45,771 bases of DNA from CAZMCH01 sp964564735 (GTDB lineage Bacteria > Poribacteria > DTPJ01): positions 1 to 45,771 of the forward strand of contig CAZMCH010000025.1 of the NCBI GenBank assembly GCA_964564735.1. The letters are read 5' to 3'. The notes under the pieces are model-generated. The model saw only the letters and a list, made by a program, of their open reading frames with translations, searched no databases and was not told the origin of the DNA. Numbering within the stretch: the first letter of the stretch is position 1; the number at the start of each line of letters is the position of its first letter. Positions 7,662 through 16,748 of this stretch are shown in pieces. The translations under genes and the position numbers were made by a program.

Positions 7662-9332
7662 ATGATAACTCAATCTGCCCTGATATTTACATCAGGACTT
7701 ATATTTCTGTTTTTTTCCTCACCCCAAAATGGAAAATCCTATATTACAAACCCATATTTAACAATATTCCTTCTATTGCTTTTTACTATCGCCCCAAGTA
7801 TTTTACTTTATGCTTTTGCAAGAGCAACTCTGTCAAGATATATCAATAGATTTAGCAGATTTAGATTTCTTATACGAGAGCCATATCATTATGGTCTGCC
7901 ATTTGGGATACTTGCACTATGTGGATTTGTTGCACAGATATATTATTTACAAACCCCTATAATCATAAGAAAATTTCTCTATTTCTTTAATTTCACTAAT
8001 ATTAGGTTGATGATCTGTATAATCCCTCTAGTTTTTTCTATTTTGCTGAATCGTTTGAGCATATACAAATTAAATCGCCTTATGTTTGGTCAAGCCTCAT
8101 CAAGAAAAGATTTTTTACTCCCTGATCTAAAACTCATGCTCTTGCCATCAATACCATTTGGGGCAAGCCTTCTTATATCAGATATAATTGAACACACACC
8201 ATTAAACGTCAGGATATTTTTTATAAAACAATATTACATATATTGGTTGATAGTTCTTTCTATTGCTCTGATAATGTTTATTAAATCACCATACTTTATA
8301 CGCCATATATGGAAAACAGTTATATTGCCCAATGGTGAAGTTCGTCGTAGAATAGAAGCACTTGCAAAAAAAACTGGGCTAAAATATAAAGACATTCTGG
8401 TATGGAAAATTGGTGATAAGAATTTCGCCAATGCAGGAATGGCGGGTTTATTACCAAAATCAAGATATATATTCATAACTGATTCATTATTAGAAAATCT
8501 TAGTATAGATGAAATCGAGGCAATTGTTGCACACGAACTTGGTCATATAAAGTATAAGCATATATTGACTTATATGCTTTATTCCTTTGGATACCTTATC
8601 TTTTTTGCGTTTGTTTATGCAATATTTCATCCATTATTCAAAGATATTCATTTTGGGACTGTCGCTACCGCTTTGTTAGGCGCAATAGCCACAATTTCAG
8701 TATTTTTCATATATTTTATATTTATCTTCCGCTATTTTTCTAGGCAATTTGAGCGTCAGGCGGATCTTTATGCTATAAGCGTTTTGGATAATCCAGAGTC
8801 ATTCAAAAGCGCATTAATCAAAGTAGCTAGAATAAACCATATTCCTTTACAGATGCCACGTTTTGCAGAAATATTTAGGACGCATCCATCAATATTTGAA
8901 AGGTTAAGCCTTGTAGATAAAGCTGTTGCTGGTGATTCTGAGGTTTTGAGATATACAAATCCAATCTTTAGTTTTCGTAAAACAGCAGCAATAATTACAG
9001 CATTTTTGTTAATACTCATTTTTACTAGAAAAGACTTTCTATTTTTCACTAGCGACATTCATTATGAAATAGGTCGTCAATATGCAAATGAAGGAATGCT
9101 TGATGCTGCGATAAATGAATTTAATAAGGCAGTTATTAGCAATCCCAAAAGCTCAGACGCAATATTTGCATTAGGATTGCTTTATGCTGAAAAAGGCGCA
9201 ATTGATATTGCAGAAAAGCAATTTACTAAAGTTCTGGAAATTAATCCAAAAAATAGCTTTGCTCTTGAAAGGCTTAATCAGATACAAAAAAAAAGGAGTA
9301 ATTTATTAGATGCAGGTAAAATTAGGAATTAA
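7662..9332 (+). CDS. M48-family membrane zinc metalloprotease with C-terminal TPR repeats
   Basis: 556 residues. About six hydrophobic helices precede the catalytic domain. The zinc motif HELGH is at 291-295 and the third ligand is Glu364 in FERQADLYAI. Two more membrane helices lie between and after these (around 300-325 and 335-360), as in HtpX/Ste24-like proteases. After another hydrophobic stretch near 445, two tetratricopeptide repeats occupy about 465-545, beginning HYEIGRQYANEGM. Such proteases handle membrane or misfolded proteins; the TPR tail could recruit partners. It follows galU by 16 bases and overlaps the next gene by 23 bases, so translation of the two is likely coupled. Confidence 0.88.
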   Translation: MITQSALIFTSGLIFLFFSSPQNGKSYITNPYLTIFLLLLFTIAPSILLYAFARATLSRYINRFSRFRFLIREPYHYGLPFGILALCGFVAQIYYLQTPIIIRKFLYFFNFTNIRLMICIIPLVFSILLNRLSIYKLNRLMFGQASSRKDFLLPDLKLMLLPSIPFGASLLISDIIEHTPLNVRIFFIKQYYIYWLIVLSIALIMFIKSPYFIRHIWKTVILPNGEVRRRIEALAKKTGLKYKDILVWKIGDKNFANAGMAGLLPKSRYIFITDSLLENLSIDEIEAIVAHELGHIKYKHILTYMLYSFGYLIFFAFVYAIFHPLFKDIHFGTVATALLGAIATISVFFIYFIFIFRYFSRQFERQADLYAISVLDNPESFKSALIKVARINHIPLQMPRFAEIFRTHPSIFERLSLVDKAVAGDSEVLRYTNPIFSFRKTAAIITAFLLILIFTRKDFLFFTSDIHYEIGRQYANEGMLDAAINEFNKAVISNPKSSDAIFALGLLYAEKGAIDIAEKQFTKVLEINPKNSFALERLNQIQKKRSNLLDAGKIRN

Positions 9333-10218
9333 CTCAGGATTTGCGATAAATCGATTTCCTGAACCAGAAGTATGGATTCGGTTTGTTGGTGAGGAACTTG
9401 GGCTTAGATATGTTCAATTCGTAGCAGATTTATTGAATCCATTTCTACCATATAGAGTTATTCAAAATCAAATTGATAGGATTTTGAATCTGTCTGAGAA
9501 ATACAATGTAAAGATAGATACAACCTTTACGAGTATGTTCACTAGAGTTAATCATCTTATGCATCCTGATCCTATTGTAAGAGACGCATGGTTTCAGTGG
9601 TTTAAGGATTTTATATTGATGTCATTAAAACTTGGTGTTAGGGGTGTTGGTAGTCATTTTGGTATAATGTCTGTTACTGATTTAGAAGATGAACAACGTA
9701 GGGAATCCGTTACTAAATCTGCAATTGAGCTTTGGCAAAAGCTATCAGAATTTGCATACGAAGCTGGGTTAGAATTTCTTATGTTTGAACCGATGTCTAT
9801 ACCTCGTGAAATGGCTTGCACTATAAAAGAAACTTGGGAATTATATAATCGTGTCAACGATGGTGCAAAGATACCAATATTGCTTTGTCTTGATGTGGAT
9901 CATGGATTTGCATTATCAGGCGATCCAAGAGATATTGATCCGTATGCTTGGCTTGAGGAATTCTCCAAGTTATCGCCTGTAATACATATAAAGCAAAGCT
10001 CAGCAGATAAAAGCGGTCATTGGCCTTTCGCAAAAGACTATAATCAAAAGGGGATCATCACACCTGAAAAAGTTCTAGATGCGATTGAGCATTCAGGGGC
10101 AGAGGAGGTTGTTCTCTTGCTTGAAGTTTCGCACCGAGAAAGATATCCCGCAGAAGGTAGAGTTTTATCTGATCTAAGGGAGTCTGTTGCCTATTGGCGT
10201 GAATATGAGAAAGATTAA
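9310..10218 (+). CDS. Sugar phosphate isomerase/epimerase-like TIM-barrel protein
   Basis: 302 residues of the AP endonuclease 2-type TIM-barrel superfamily. Likely metal-site segments are SHFG near 114, FEPMSIPRE near 156, LDVDHGF near 196, IHIKQSSADKSGHW near 230 and LLLEVSHRER near 270. The pattern resembles tetrulose/erythrulose-phosphate and related sugar isomerases or epimerases, but the substrate cannot be fixed. The start at ATG 9310 is preceded by AAAAGGAG inside the end of the protease gene. The MFS transporter that follows could bring in its substrate. Confidence 0.8.
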   Translation: MQVKLGINSGFAINRFPEPEVWIRFVGEELGLRYVQFVADLLNPFLPYRVIQNQIDRILNLSEKYNVKIDTTFTSMFTRVNHLMHPDPIVRDAWFQWFKDFILMSLKLGVRGVGSHFGIMSVTDLEDEQRRESVTKSAIELWQKLSEFAYEAGLEFLMFEPMSIPREMACTIKETWELYNRVNDGAKIPILLCLDVDHGFALSGDPRDIDPYAWLEEFSKLSPVIHIKQSSADKSGHWPFAKDYNQKGIITPEKVLDAIEHSGAEEVVLLLEVSHRERYPAEGRVLSDLRESVAYWREYEKD

Positions 10219-10274
10219 AAGATTACATAAGTTTTCAATACTAATAGTAATCAAATGAAGCAAGAGGACTTTTA

Positions 10275-11453
10275 ATGCAAGAAATTAGAGAAAAAAAAGC
10301 AACAAATACTGAAAAATACTTATTACTCGTAAGCACAACGTTCTTTTGGTTTTCACTATATACATTTGTTCCAATACTTTCTCCACATGCAAAAAATCTT
10401 GGTGGGTCATTAACAGTCGTTGGATTTGTTGTTGCTTCATATGGATTAACACAATTCCTTTTTCGTTTTCCGATAGGTATTTGGTCAGACAAACTTGGTA
10501 TACGTAAGCCATTTGCATTAAGCGGATTCGTTTTTACCATCATTAGTTGTATCGGGATGGCACTTGCACCTAATCCTTGGATTTTATTTGTATTTAGAGG
10601 TTTATCAGGTGTTTCTGCGTCAATGTGGGTAGCTTTTACTGTTATGTATTCCAGTTACTTTGATGATGCTCAGTCAACAAGGGCGATGAGCCATATCAAC
10701 TTCTGCACTGGATTTGCTCAAATGTTTAGCACCTATATTGGAGGAAACATTGCAGGAAAATATAGCTACACATCAACATTTTATCTTGGGGCGGTTTTTG
10801 CAGTTATCGGCTTATTTCTTATGCTTCCTGTTTCTGAGAAAAAGATTACGCTTCGTAATAAATTCTCGTTCAGTCGTCTTGCTCATGTCGCATCGAATAA
10901 GCGACTTATAACAGTATCGGTAATTACATCATTAAGTAATTTTTCGGTGTTTGTAACAACCTACGGATTTTTATCTGTTTATGCGCTCGATATTGGCATG
11001 ACAGAAAGCCAGATAGGTCTTTTGATGTTTGTCATACATCTAACATTGACAATATCAACTTTTTTGGCGGGAACTTATGTGGCTCCGAAATTCGGTTACA
11101 AAGCTACAGTGAGTTTTGCGTTTATTTCGATAGCGATTGTAACAGCATTTACAACCCATATAACTAGCGCATTTCTGCTAATATTGCTTTATGGTATTGG
11201 AACACTTGGGAGAGGGCTTGCAAACCCTATTCTGATGGGGCTTGCAATACAAGGAGTTCAGCGTGAAGAAAAAGCAACCGCAATGGGATTTTATCAGGCG
11301 GTATATTCTATTGGAATGTCTATGGGTCCGGCGGTTGGTGGACGTATAGGTGATATATTTGGCTTAAGTGGTGTTTTTTACTGTGCAGGATTCATATTCT
11401 TTGCCTCTTTTATCGCAAGTCTTTTATTGCTTCCGAATCGGAGTAATAATTAA
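10275..11453 (+). CDS. MFS transporter
   Basis: 392 residues with 12 predicted membrane helices. The loop after helix 2 has the MFS motif GIWSDKLGIRKPF (G-x-x-x-D-x-x-G-x-R). A second copy-like loop, GTYVAPKFGYK, lies in the C-terminal half, and GPAVGGRIGDIFG is near helix 11. It is an inner-membrane secondary carrier. Its place between a sugar isomerase-like gene and a sulfatase suggests it imports a sugar or glycan fragment. That is inference from neighbours only. Confidence 0.9.
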   Translation: MQEIREKKATNTEKYLLLVSTTFFWFSLYTFVPILSPHAKNLGGSLTVVGFVVASYGLTQFLFRFPIGIWSDKLGIRKPFALSGFVFTIISCIGMALAPNPWILFVFRGLSGVSASMWVAFTVMYSSYFDDAQSTRAMSHINFCTGFAQMFSTYIGGNIAGKYSYTSTFYLGAVFAVIGLFLMLPVSEKKITLRNKFSFSRLAHVASNKRLITVSVITSLSNFSVFVTTYGFLSVYALDIGMTESQIGLLMFVIHLTLTISTFLAGTYVAPKFGYKATVSFAFISIAIVTAFTTHITSAFLLILLYGIGTLGRGLANPILMGLAIQGVQREEKATAMGFYQAVYSIGMSMGPAVGGRIGDIFGLSGVFYCAGFIFFASFIASLLLLPNRSNN

Positions 11454-11545
11454 CGTGATCTAGAAATAAGAGCAATAAAAAATAGAAAAAATAACACATT
11501 AACCAGAGAATACTGGTCAAGCAATACACTATCAAAGAGGAAAAA

Positions 11546-12943
11546 ATGAGTAACAAAAAGAAAACTAACGTGGTTTTTATACTAACCGATGATCAGGGAC
11601 CCTGGGCAGTCGGATGTTATGGCAACCCAGAGATAAGAACACCAAATATTGATCGAATTGCATCAACAGGCGTAAAATTCGATAACTTTTTTGTTGCAAC
11701 TCCAGTATGTTCACCAAGCAGAGCAACATTTATGACGGGTAGAATATCATCACAACACGGTATACACGACTGGATAAGAGGCGGTAATGTTGGGAATGAT
11801 TCAGCAAGTTATCTTAAAGACGAAGTATGCTATACTGACATCCTCGCAGAAAATGGCTGGTTTTGTGGTATAAGCGGCAAATGGCATCTCGGCAATAGCC
11901 AAATTGTCCAGCATGGTTTTAGTCATTGGTTCGTCCATCAGACAGGCGGAGGACCTTATATAAATGCCCCTATGATCCGAAACGGAGTTCTATATAATGA
12001 ACCAAAATATGTAACAAATGCAATTACTGATGATGCTCTATGGTTTCTCGATAAATATGGCAGAGGTGAAAAGCCATTCTATCTTAGTGTTCACTATACC
12101 GCCCCTCATAGTCCATGGACAGGGCATCCACAAGATATAGTTGATTCTTATGATGATTGTCCTTTTGACTCATGTCCTCAGGAGGAGAGGCATCCATGGG
12201 CAGGCGATCTATCAAATTGCTTAGGCAATCGCGATATGCTTAAGGGATATTTTTCTGCTGTAACTGCAATGGATATTGATGTAGGACGAATACTTGATAA
12301 GATAGAAGAATTAGGAATACGTGAAAATACGCTTATTTTCTTTGTAAGTGACAATGGATTTAGCTGTGGACATCATGGTTTTTGGGGCAAAGGTAATGGA
12401 ACAGAACCGCGTAATATGTATGAAAATTCAATCAAAGTGCCTGCAATTGCAAGCCATATTGGCAGAATCCCAGAAGGATTAACTCAAAAAGCGATGGTCT
12501 GTGCTTATGATTTTATGCCGACTTTGCTTGATTATTTGGACTTGCCTATGCCCGAAGGGCGAAACTTACCGGGCAAAAGCTTCCTTCCTGAGATACTTGG
12601 TAAAGATTCCAAAGGACGAGAGGACGTTATTATCTATGATGAATATGGAAATACAAGAATGATAAGAACTCATGATTGGAAATATGTTCATCGCTATCCT
12701 GAAGGACCTAATGAGCTTTATGATCTTGTTAATGATCTTGATGAAAGGAATAATCTCGTTGATGATCCATCTCAATCGATCAGAATCAAGGAAATGAAAA
12801 GCAGAATGGAGAAATGGTTCTCGGAATTTGTTGAAACCGATAAAGATGGCATAAAATTTGACATTACGGGATTTGGACAAATGCGTCCAGTTGGAAAGGG
12901 CTGGGATAATGATCAAGAACCGTTTTTCCATAATAAGTCTTGA
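11546..12943 (+). CDS. Type I sulfatase
   Basis: 465 residues, alkaline-phosphatase-fold sulfatase. The metal-binding Asp pair is D15-D16 in LTDDQG. The formylglycine site is C55 in VCSPSRATFMTGR, an exact C-x-P-S-R signature that needs conversion of Cys to formylglycine. GKWHLG is present, and SDNGFSCGHHGFWGKGN supplies the later metal and lysine ligands. No signal peptide is visible, so it probably acts in the cytoplasm on imported sulfated sugars. Neither SUMF1-domain protein in this window has the activating cysteines, so its maturase must lie elsewhere. GAGGAAA precedes the ATG. Confidence 0.93.
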   Translation: MSNKKKTNVVFILTDDQGPWAVGCYGNPEIRTPNIDRIASTGVKFDNFFVATPVCSPSRATFMTGRISSQHGIHDWIRGGNVGNDSASYLKDEVCYTDILAENGWFCGISGKWHLGNSQIVQHGFSHWFVHQTGGGPYINAPMIRNGVLYNEPKYVTNAITDDALWFLDKYGRGEKPFYLSVHYTAPHSPWTGHPQDIVDSYDDCPFDSCPQEERHPWAGDLSNCLGNRDMLKGYFSAVTAMDIDVGRILDKIEELGIRENTLIFFVSDNGFSCGHHGFWGKGNGTEPRNMYENSIKVPAIASHIGRIPEGLTQKAMVCAYDFMPTLLDYLDLPMPEGRNLPGKSFLPEILGKDSKGREDVIIYDEYGNTRMIRTHDWKYVHRYPEGPNELYDLVNDLDERNNLVDDPSQSIRIKEMKSRMEKWFSEFVETDKDGIKFDITGFGQMRPVGKGWDNDQEPFFHNKS

Positions 12944-13023
12944 AAAAATCATTATGATTTATTATTATAATAAGGCTTTTTTGCATACCTTAACAGCGAT
13001 TAAGAAACAAAAAGGAGTAAATC

Positions 13024-14178
13024 ATGTATAAAGAAGGATTGTTGGAATCATTGACTCATTTTAAGAAAGCCAAATCTCTAAGGGCTTCATCGTGGGATGT
13101 TAGTGGACGCAATGGCGATGCTTGGGGAATTGCCCCAGGGCAAACAAGGGTGCTTGCGGATATAAAAGGGCCCGGTTGTATTAAACATATCTGGATGACT
13201 CAAGGACAAGGATATAGGGATGTTTTGATAAAAATGTTCTGGGATGATGAGGAAAATCCAAGCGTATTATGCCCGTTAGGTGATTTCTTTGGTCTTGGTC
13301 ATGAAATTATTAATTCCTATCAGTGTTTTTTGTTTAGCGCATCAACCGCAGGAAATAATAATCGCAACGGAGGTTGCGCCCTTAACTGTTATATACAAAT
13401 GCCTTTTAGAAAATCTGCGAGAATTGAACTTGTCAACGAAGGTGAAAAGCCTCATGGACAATATTTTTATATTGACTATGAACTCTATGATCAACCGCTT
13501 GATGATGATGTAATTTATTTCCATGCTCAATTTCGTAGAGAAAACCCCTGTAATGGATGGGGTCATGAAATAGGAGTTAATACTCCAGAGTCAAATATTG
13601 TAAATACAGAAAAACTTGCATGGACAAACAACTATCTTATCCTTGAAGCAGAAGGAAAAGGTCATTATATCGGCTGTAATTTGTCCGTTAGTAACTTTGA
13701 GGGAACATGGTGGGGCGAAGGCGATGATATGATATGGGTTGATGGATACAAATGGCCTCCAGACCTTCATGGCACTGGTTCAGAAGACTACCTCAATCAA
13801 GCATGGGGTATGCAACCAAATGCCTTTATGCACAACGGTTCATCAATCTTTGAGCATAATACAAACGGATTTCAAACCTCATATGTCCACCATATTGAAA
13901 ATCCAGTAAGATTCCAAAAGGAAATAAAAGTTACTATTGAACATGGGCATGGGAATCATCTAAGCAACGAAATGGCATCAGTTGCATATTGGTATCAGGA
14001 TGAACCTCATAAACCTTTCGGTATCGTCCCTGTTGCACAGAGAAAGCCTGTTCTACGTGCAGAAGACGGAACATGGATAGTTGAGGAATCATCAAAAACT
14101 CCACCTGTAACACTGGAAATAAATGATGAAATGAGAAAAATGCTTGAGCAATGGAAAGCAAAAAAGGCTGGTAAATAG
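13024..14178 (+). CDS. DUF2961 / GH172-family glycoside hydrolase, second copy
   Basis: 384 residues, paralogous to the protein at 1985-3037. It shares LADIKGPGCIKHIWMT (44-59), WDDEENPSVLCPLGDFF (73-89), WWGEGD (229-234) and GTGSEDYLNQAW (250-261). It is longer in two places: an Asn/Ser-rich insertion near 98-118 and a C-terminal extension after residue 340. An AAGGAG site precedes the ATG. It lies 80 bases after the sulfatase and ends in a strong terminator, so it is probably the last gene of that unit. The substrate is likely a furanoside, by family analogy. Confidence 0.88.
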   Translation: MYKEGLLESLTHFKKAKSLRASSWDVSGRNGDAWGIAPGQTRVLADIKGPGCIKHIWMTQGQGYRDVLIKMFWDDEENPSVLCPLGDFFGLGHEIINSYQCFLFSASTAGNNNRNGGCALNCYIQMPFRKSARIELVNEGEKPHGQYFYIDYELYDQPLDDDVIYFHAQFRRENPCNGWGHEIGVNTPESNIVNTEKLAWTNNYLILEAEGKGHYIGCNLSVSNFEGTWWGEGDDMIWVDGYKWPPDLHGTGSEDYLNQAWGMQPNAFMHNGSSIFEHNTNGFQTSYVHHIENPVRFQKEIKVTIEHGHGNHLSNEMASVAYWYQDEPHKPFGIVPVAQRKPVLRAEDGTWIVEESSKTPPVTLEINDEMRKMLEQWKAKKAGK

Positions 14179-14185
14179 ATATTTT

Positions 14186-14220
14186 GCAGTGCTGAAGAAT
14201 AACTTCGGCACTGCATTTTT
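14186..14220 (+). terminator. Intrinsic terminator after the second GH172 gene
   Basis: GCAGTGCTGAAG (14186-14197) and CTTCGGCACTGC (14203-14214) form a 12-bp stem with one G-U pair and a 5-base loop, followed by ATTTTTATTT. It serves the plus-strand gene ending at 14178; the minus-strand side lacks a U tract. Confidence 0.9.
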
Positions 14221-14244
14221 ATTTCTCTAAAAGTAATTCCATCA

Positions 14245-14958
14245 TTAATTGTCATCTATGCAAATAACCGAATTACTCGCATCGAATCTAGTGATTCTTG
14301 AATAATGGCTGACTTTATAATCACTTTCATCTTCTATTGATGTTGGCTCTTGAACAACAAAATACGCTTCAACGGGTTTATTATACGCAACATAAGCAAG
14401 ATTAAATCTTTCAACCATGCGCTCTTTCTTTGATGTAAAATCAGGTAACAATACAGGTCCTGTATCAACCTGATACATCATGTTAATATCATTAACGTTC
14501 ATTGTCTTTATAGGAAACTCAATGACCGCCAAATAATCATTATTCCATATCTCTGTTTGACCGTTGAGGACATAATTTTCAAAGGTTGCCTTTACAATCT
14601 CTTCATTACAATCAAGTTTTTTTCCATCAACCAGCTTTATATCAAAATGCACATCAAGGAAATGCCCTTTGTTATCGCCAACAGTTGTATTATCTTGTTC
14701 TGCGTTGCTATGAGTTCGTATAATCATAAAGTCTTTTGAAGAATAAATCATACAAAAATCGTAATTTGGCATCAGAAATAGGCACCCTTTACCATAGGTA
14801 TCCTCACCTTTACAGGATGCGACCAAGTAATAAGTTTCTGATTTACCAGATCGCTTATCAGTCAGAATACATCGTGATTCAACTTGAATACGTGCATTAT
14901 TCGTTTTATTTTGCGTTACAAAAGTTATAAATGATCTACTAAAGTCGCATGTTTCCAT
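14245..14958 (-). CDS. Hypothetical protein, beta-rich
   Basis: 237 residues that I do not recognise. There is no signal peptide or membrane helix. Hydrophobic/polar alternation suggests mostly beta strands, with several Cys (residues 4, 31, 49, 59, 69) and Tyr-rich stretches such as KSETYYLVASC and NYDFCMIYSS. An AAAGGAAA site precedes the ATG. It converges with the GH172 gene and lies 64 bases downstream of a glycerophosphodiesterase gene on the same strand. The residue pattern gives no functional hint. Confidence 0.65.
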   Translation of the reverse strand: METCDFSRSFITFVTQNKTNNARIQVESRCILTDKRSGKSETYYLVASCKGEDTYGKGCLFLMPNYDFCMIYSSKDFMIIRTHSNAEQDNTTVGDNKGHFLDVHFDIKLVDGKKLDCNEEIVKATFENYVLNGQTEIWNNDYLAVIEFPIKTMNVNDINMMYQVDTGPVLLPDFTSKKERMVERFNLAYVAYNKPVEAYFVVQEPTSIEDESDYKVSHYSRITRFDASNSVICIDDN

Positions 14959-15022
14959 AATATTTCCTTTTTGATTCTAATACAGACACATCATAGCGAT
15001 ATATCAAGTTATTTTATCTAGG

Positions 15023-15778
15023 TCAATATTTTTTTGATATTTCCATAAGCCTTGCAGGATCATTTGAATATATAGCATCAACGCCCATTTCGATTAGACT
15101 CTCCATGTCTTCCACATTATCAACCGTCCATGTCCAAACAGGCAAAGCCCTTCTATGTGCCTTATATATTAATTCGTCATTAACATATCTGAAACTTACG
15201 TTTAACGCCGCGAACCTTTCCTTTGATGCCCTGCAGATATATTCATTGATGAAATTTGCTTTATCCTCGCATTTTGCCAATTTATCTAACTCAGAATCGG
15301 TATTTAACAAAACAGTTACTTCGGGATTTATATCCCAGATAGCTTTTGCTTGTGGTTCATGGCATCCACATATAACAACGTTTTCAACCATATTTGCGTC
15401 TTTAATTTCTTTTAACATGGTTTTTATAATTGATTCATCTTTTAAATCAAGTGAAAGTCCGACTTTATCTCTGGTAAAGTCCAGAACTTCCATAAGTGTT
15501 GGTATTTTTTCACCTGCATATTTTGGGTTTTTCCATGAACCAGCATCCAGTTTTTTGATCTGCGCATAGTTCATATCTGAAACAAGACCCTCACCGCTTG
15601 TTGTTTCATCAAGCGTATCATTATGTATTAAGATTAATACACCATCTTTTGTCTGTCTGACATCAAGTTCAATAAGATCAACACCAAGATCGATAGCCTG
15701 CCTTATTGATTCAATAGTGTTTGCGGGTGCATATTTTGAATTTCCACGATGAGCAATTATTAAAGGTTTTCTGCCCAT
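15023..15778 (-). CDS. Glycerophosphodiester phosphodiesterase
   Basis: 251 residues, GDPD-family TIM barrel. It hydrolyses glycerophosphodiesters to glycerol-3-phosphate and an alcohol. Catalytic elements are H10-R11 in IAHRGNSKYAPANT, the metal ligands E37 and D39 in LIELDV, and H52 in LIHNDTL. The family's PENT motif reads PANT here. The C-terminal part has VWTWTVDNVEDM and GVDAIYSNDPARL, also standard. No signal peptide is visible, so a cytoplasmic UgpQ-like role is likely. The ATG is preceded by a weak GTAGG site. Confidence 0.92.
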   Translation of the reverse strand: MGRKPLIIAHRGNSKYAPANTIESIRQAIDLGVDLIELDVRQTKDGVLILIHNDTLDETTSGEGLVSDMNYAQIKKLDAGSWKNPKYAGEKIPTLMEVLDFTRDKVGLSLDLKDESIIKTMLKEIKDANMVENVVICGCHEPQAKAIWDINPEVTVLLNTDSELDKLAKCEDKANFINEYICRASKERFAALNVSFRYVNDELIYKAHRRALPVWTWTVDNVEDMESLIEMGVDAIYSNDPARLMEISKKY

Positions 15779-15847
15779 TTTGACCTACTTTCGTTTTTTA
15801 TTGTCCAGTAAATTATATTTTTGTATTAATTCAAGAAGACATTTCAC

Positions 15848-15882
15848 TGTCATTTTGAACGAAGCGAAAAATCTTTTTTTAT
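15848..15882. repeat. Dispersed repeat, GTCATTTTGA(A/G)C family, copy 1
   Basis: TGTCATTTTGAACGAAGCGAAAAATC followed by T's runs up to the stop codon of the lipoprotein gene. A matching inverted copy lies at about 45052-45081 (two mismatches and one T indel over about 30 bases). The consensus style (GTCATTCTGAGCGAAGCGAAGAATCT) is a common environmental-bacterial intergenic repeat. Confidence 0.65.
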
Positions 15883-16415
15883 CCGATGCGTTTGGAGATA
15901 TATGATGCAAATTGCTTTGCAATATTAAGGGCTTCGTCAGTTTTTTCATCTATAATAACCTGAACAAAGAAATTTTTCTGCCAGAATTCTATCATATAGC
16001 TTGCGACTATTGTTTTGTCAATCCTTGCTTCTCTTCCAGCCCCGCCCCATGGAATGCCGATTCCTGAGCCTATTCTGGTGTATGTCATACTTGCATTAGC
16101 TTCGTTTCCCTGATCATATATACGAATATCAATGGTCCCTTTGCCTGCTGAATCAATATATTGCTGGAAAACACCCGATAAAAAACCATTATCAATATAA
16201 ACCTGAGCATCAATGCCAATAATATCATAAAGGCTGTTATAGTCATTGGCTTCCTCATAAGAGCCAAAACTTACCCATCCGCTTATATCATTATCCGCAG
16301 GTAATAAAAGCATAGGGGTAATTATAGAGCCTTTGTTCTCCGAATCACTATCCGAACAGCCAAATAATGAAAATATAAGTATAGAAAATAATGCAAAAGT
16401 AATAAATTTGACCAA
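15879..16415 (-). CDS. DUF6599-like lipoprotein
   Basis: 178 residues with a lipoprotein signal (hydrophobic run then SLFGC, Cys 20), so it is anchored in a membrane facing the periplasm. The mature part has GWVSFGSYEEAND, SLYDIIGIDAQVYIDNGF and IDIRIYDQGNEANA. This order (Y-x-x-Y/I-x-G-A/I-D-x-Y-x-x-x-G-F, then D-I-Y-D-x-G-x-x-x-x-A) resembles DUF6599 proteins of unknown function. Translation starts at TTG 16415 with AAGGTGA upstream. A plausible promoter lies at 16469-16497. Confidence 0.75.
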   Translation of the reverse strand: MVKFITFALFSILIFSLFGCSDSDSENKGSIITPMLLLPADNDISGWVSFGSYEEANDYNSLYDIIGIDAQVYIDNGFLSGVFQQYIDSAGKGTIDIRIYDQGNEANASMTYTRIGSGIGIPWGGAGREARIDKTIVASYMIEFWQKNFFVQVIIDEKTDEALNIAKQFASYISKRIG

Positions 16416-16468
16416 AATTCGTCACCTTCCTTCGAAATCCATAGAAAATAAAAAACAAGGCAGAGATA

Positions 16469-16497
16469 AATATAACTCATAATCTATGAATCATCAA
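16469..16497 (-). promoter_or_regulatory. Promoter for the DUF6599-like lipoprotein
   Basis: On the minus strand, TTGATG (16497-16492) and TATATT (16474-16469) are separated by 17 bases, about 54 bases before the TTG start. Confidence 0.5.
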
Positions 16498-16589
16498 GGT
16501 TGAATTTAGATAAATAAATTTCATTTCAATTTTATAATTAACAAATAAATTATAGTCATAACACAAATTGACATTCCGAAAATTTTTTG

Positions 16590-16618
16590 TTGACTTTTTT
16601 ATTTAATAGTAGTATAGT
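16590..16618 (+). promoter_or_regulatory. Sigma-70-type promoter of the Kelch/outer-membrane operon
   Basis: TTGACT (16590-16595), a 17-base spacer, TATAGT (16613-16618). Transcription would begin near 16625, leaving a leader of about 215 bases that contains a 14-codon reading frame and an intrinsic terminator before the Kelch gene. Confidence 0.72.
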
Positions 16619-16664
16619 ATAGCCTATAAATTACCAATAACTACCTATATTTTGGAATATTAAT

Positions 16665-16709
16665 ATGAAAACAGATACGGGCAGTAGGGGGTTATTTACA
16701 TACTTTTAA
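16665..16709 (+). CDS. Possible 14-residue leader peptide
   Basis: ATG at 16665 opens the frame MKTDTGSRGLFTYF and stops with TAA at 16707. GGAA lies about 8 bases before it. It falls between a strong promoter and an intrinsic terminator, the position of an attenuation leader peptide. It has no run of one amino acid, so the controlling signal is not obvious and it may be fortuitous. Confidence 0.25.
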   Translation: MKTDTGSRGLFTYF

Positions 16710-16713
16710 TATG

Positions 16714-16748
16714 GCTAATTCTGTCTTTTGACCGAATTAGCTTTTTTT
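16714..16748 (+). terminator. Intrinsic terminator inside the leader of the Kelch operon
   Basis: GCTAATTC (16714-16721) pairs perfectly with GAATTAGC (16734-16741). Inside it GTC/GAC pair around a TTTT loop after a one-base mismatch. Seven T's follow (16742-16748). It sits about 90 bases after the predicted start of transcription and about 90 before the Kelch start codon, so it should act as an attenuator or end a short RNA. Confidence 0.85.

Noticed and set aside
11500..11530. ACCAG/CTGGT inverted repeat before the sulfatase gene as an operator
   Set aside because: Only five base pairs, with no second copy; not distinguishable from chance.
16665..16748. Riboswitch assignment (cyclic-di-GMP or similar) for the Kelch-operon leader
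   Set aside because: No conserved aptamer core was recognised; only the terminator and short frame are certain.
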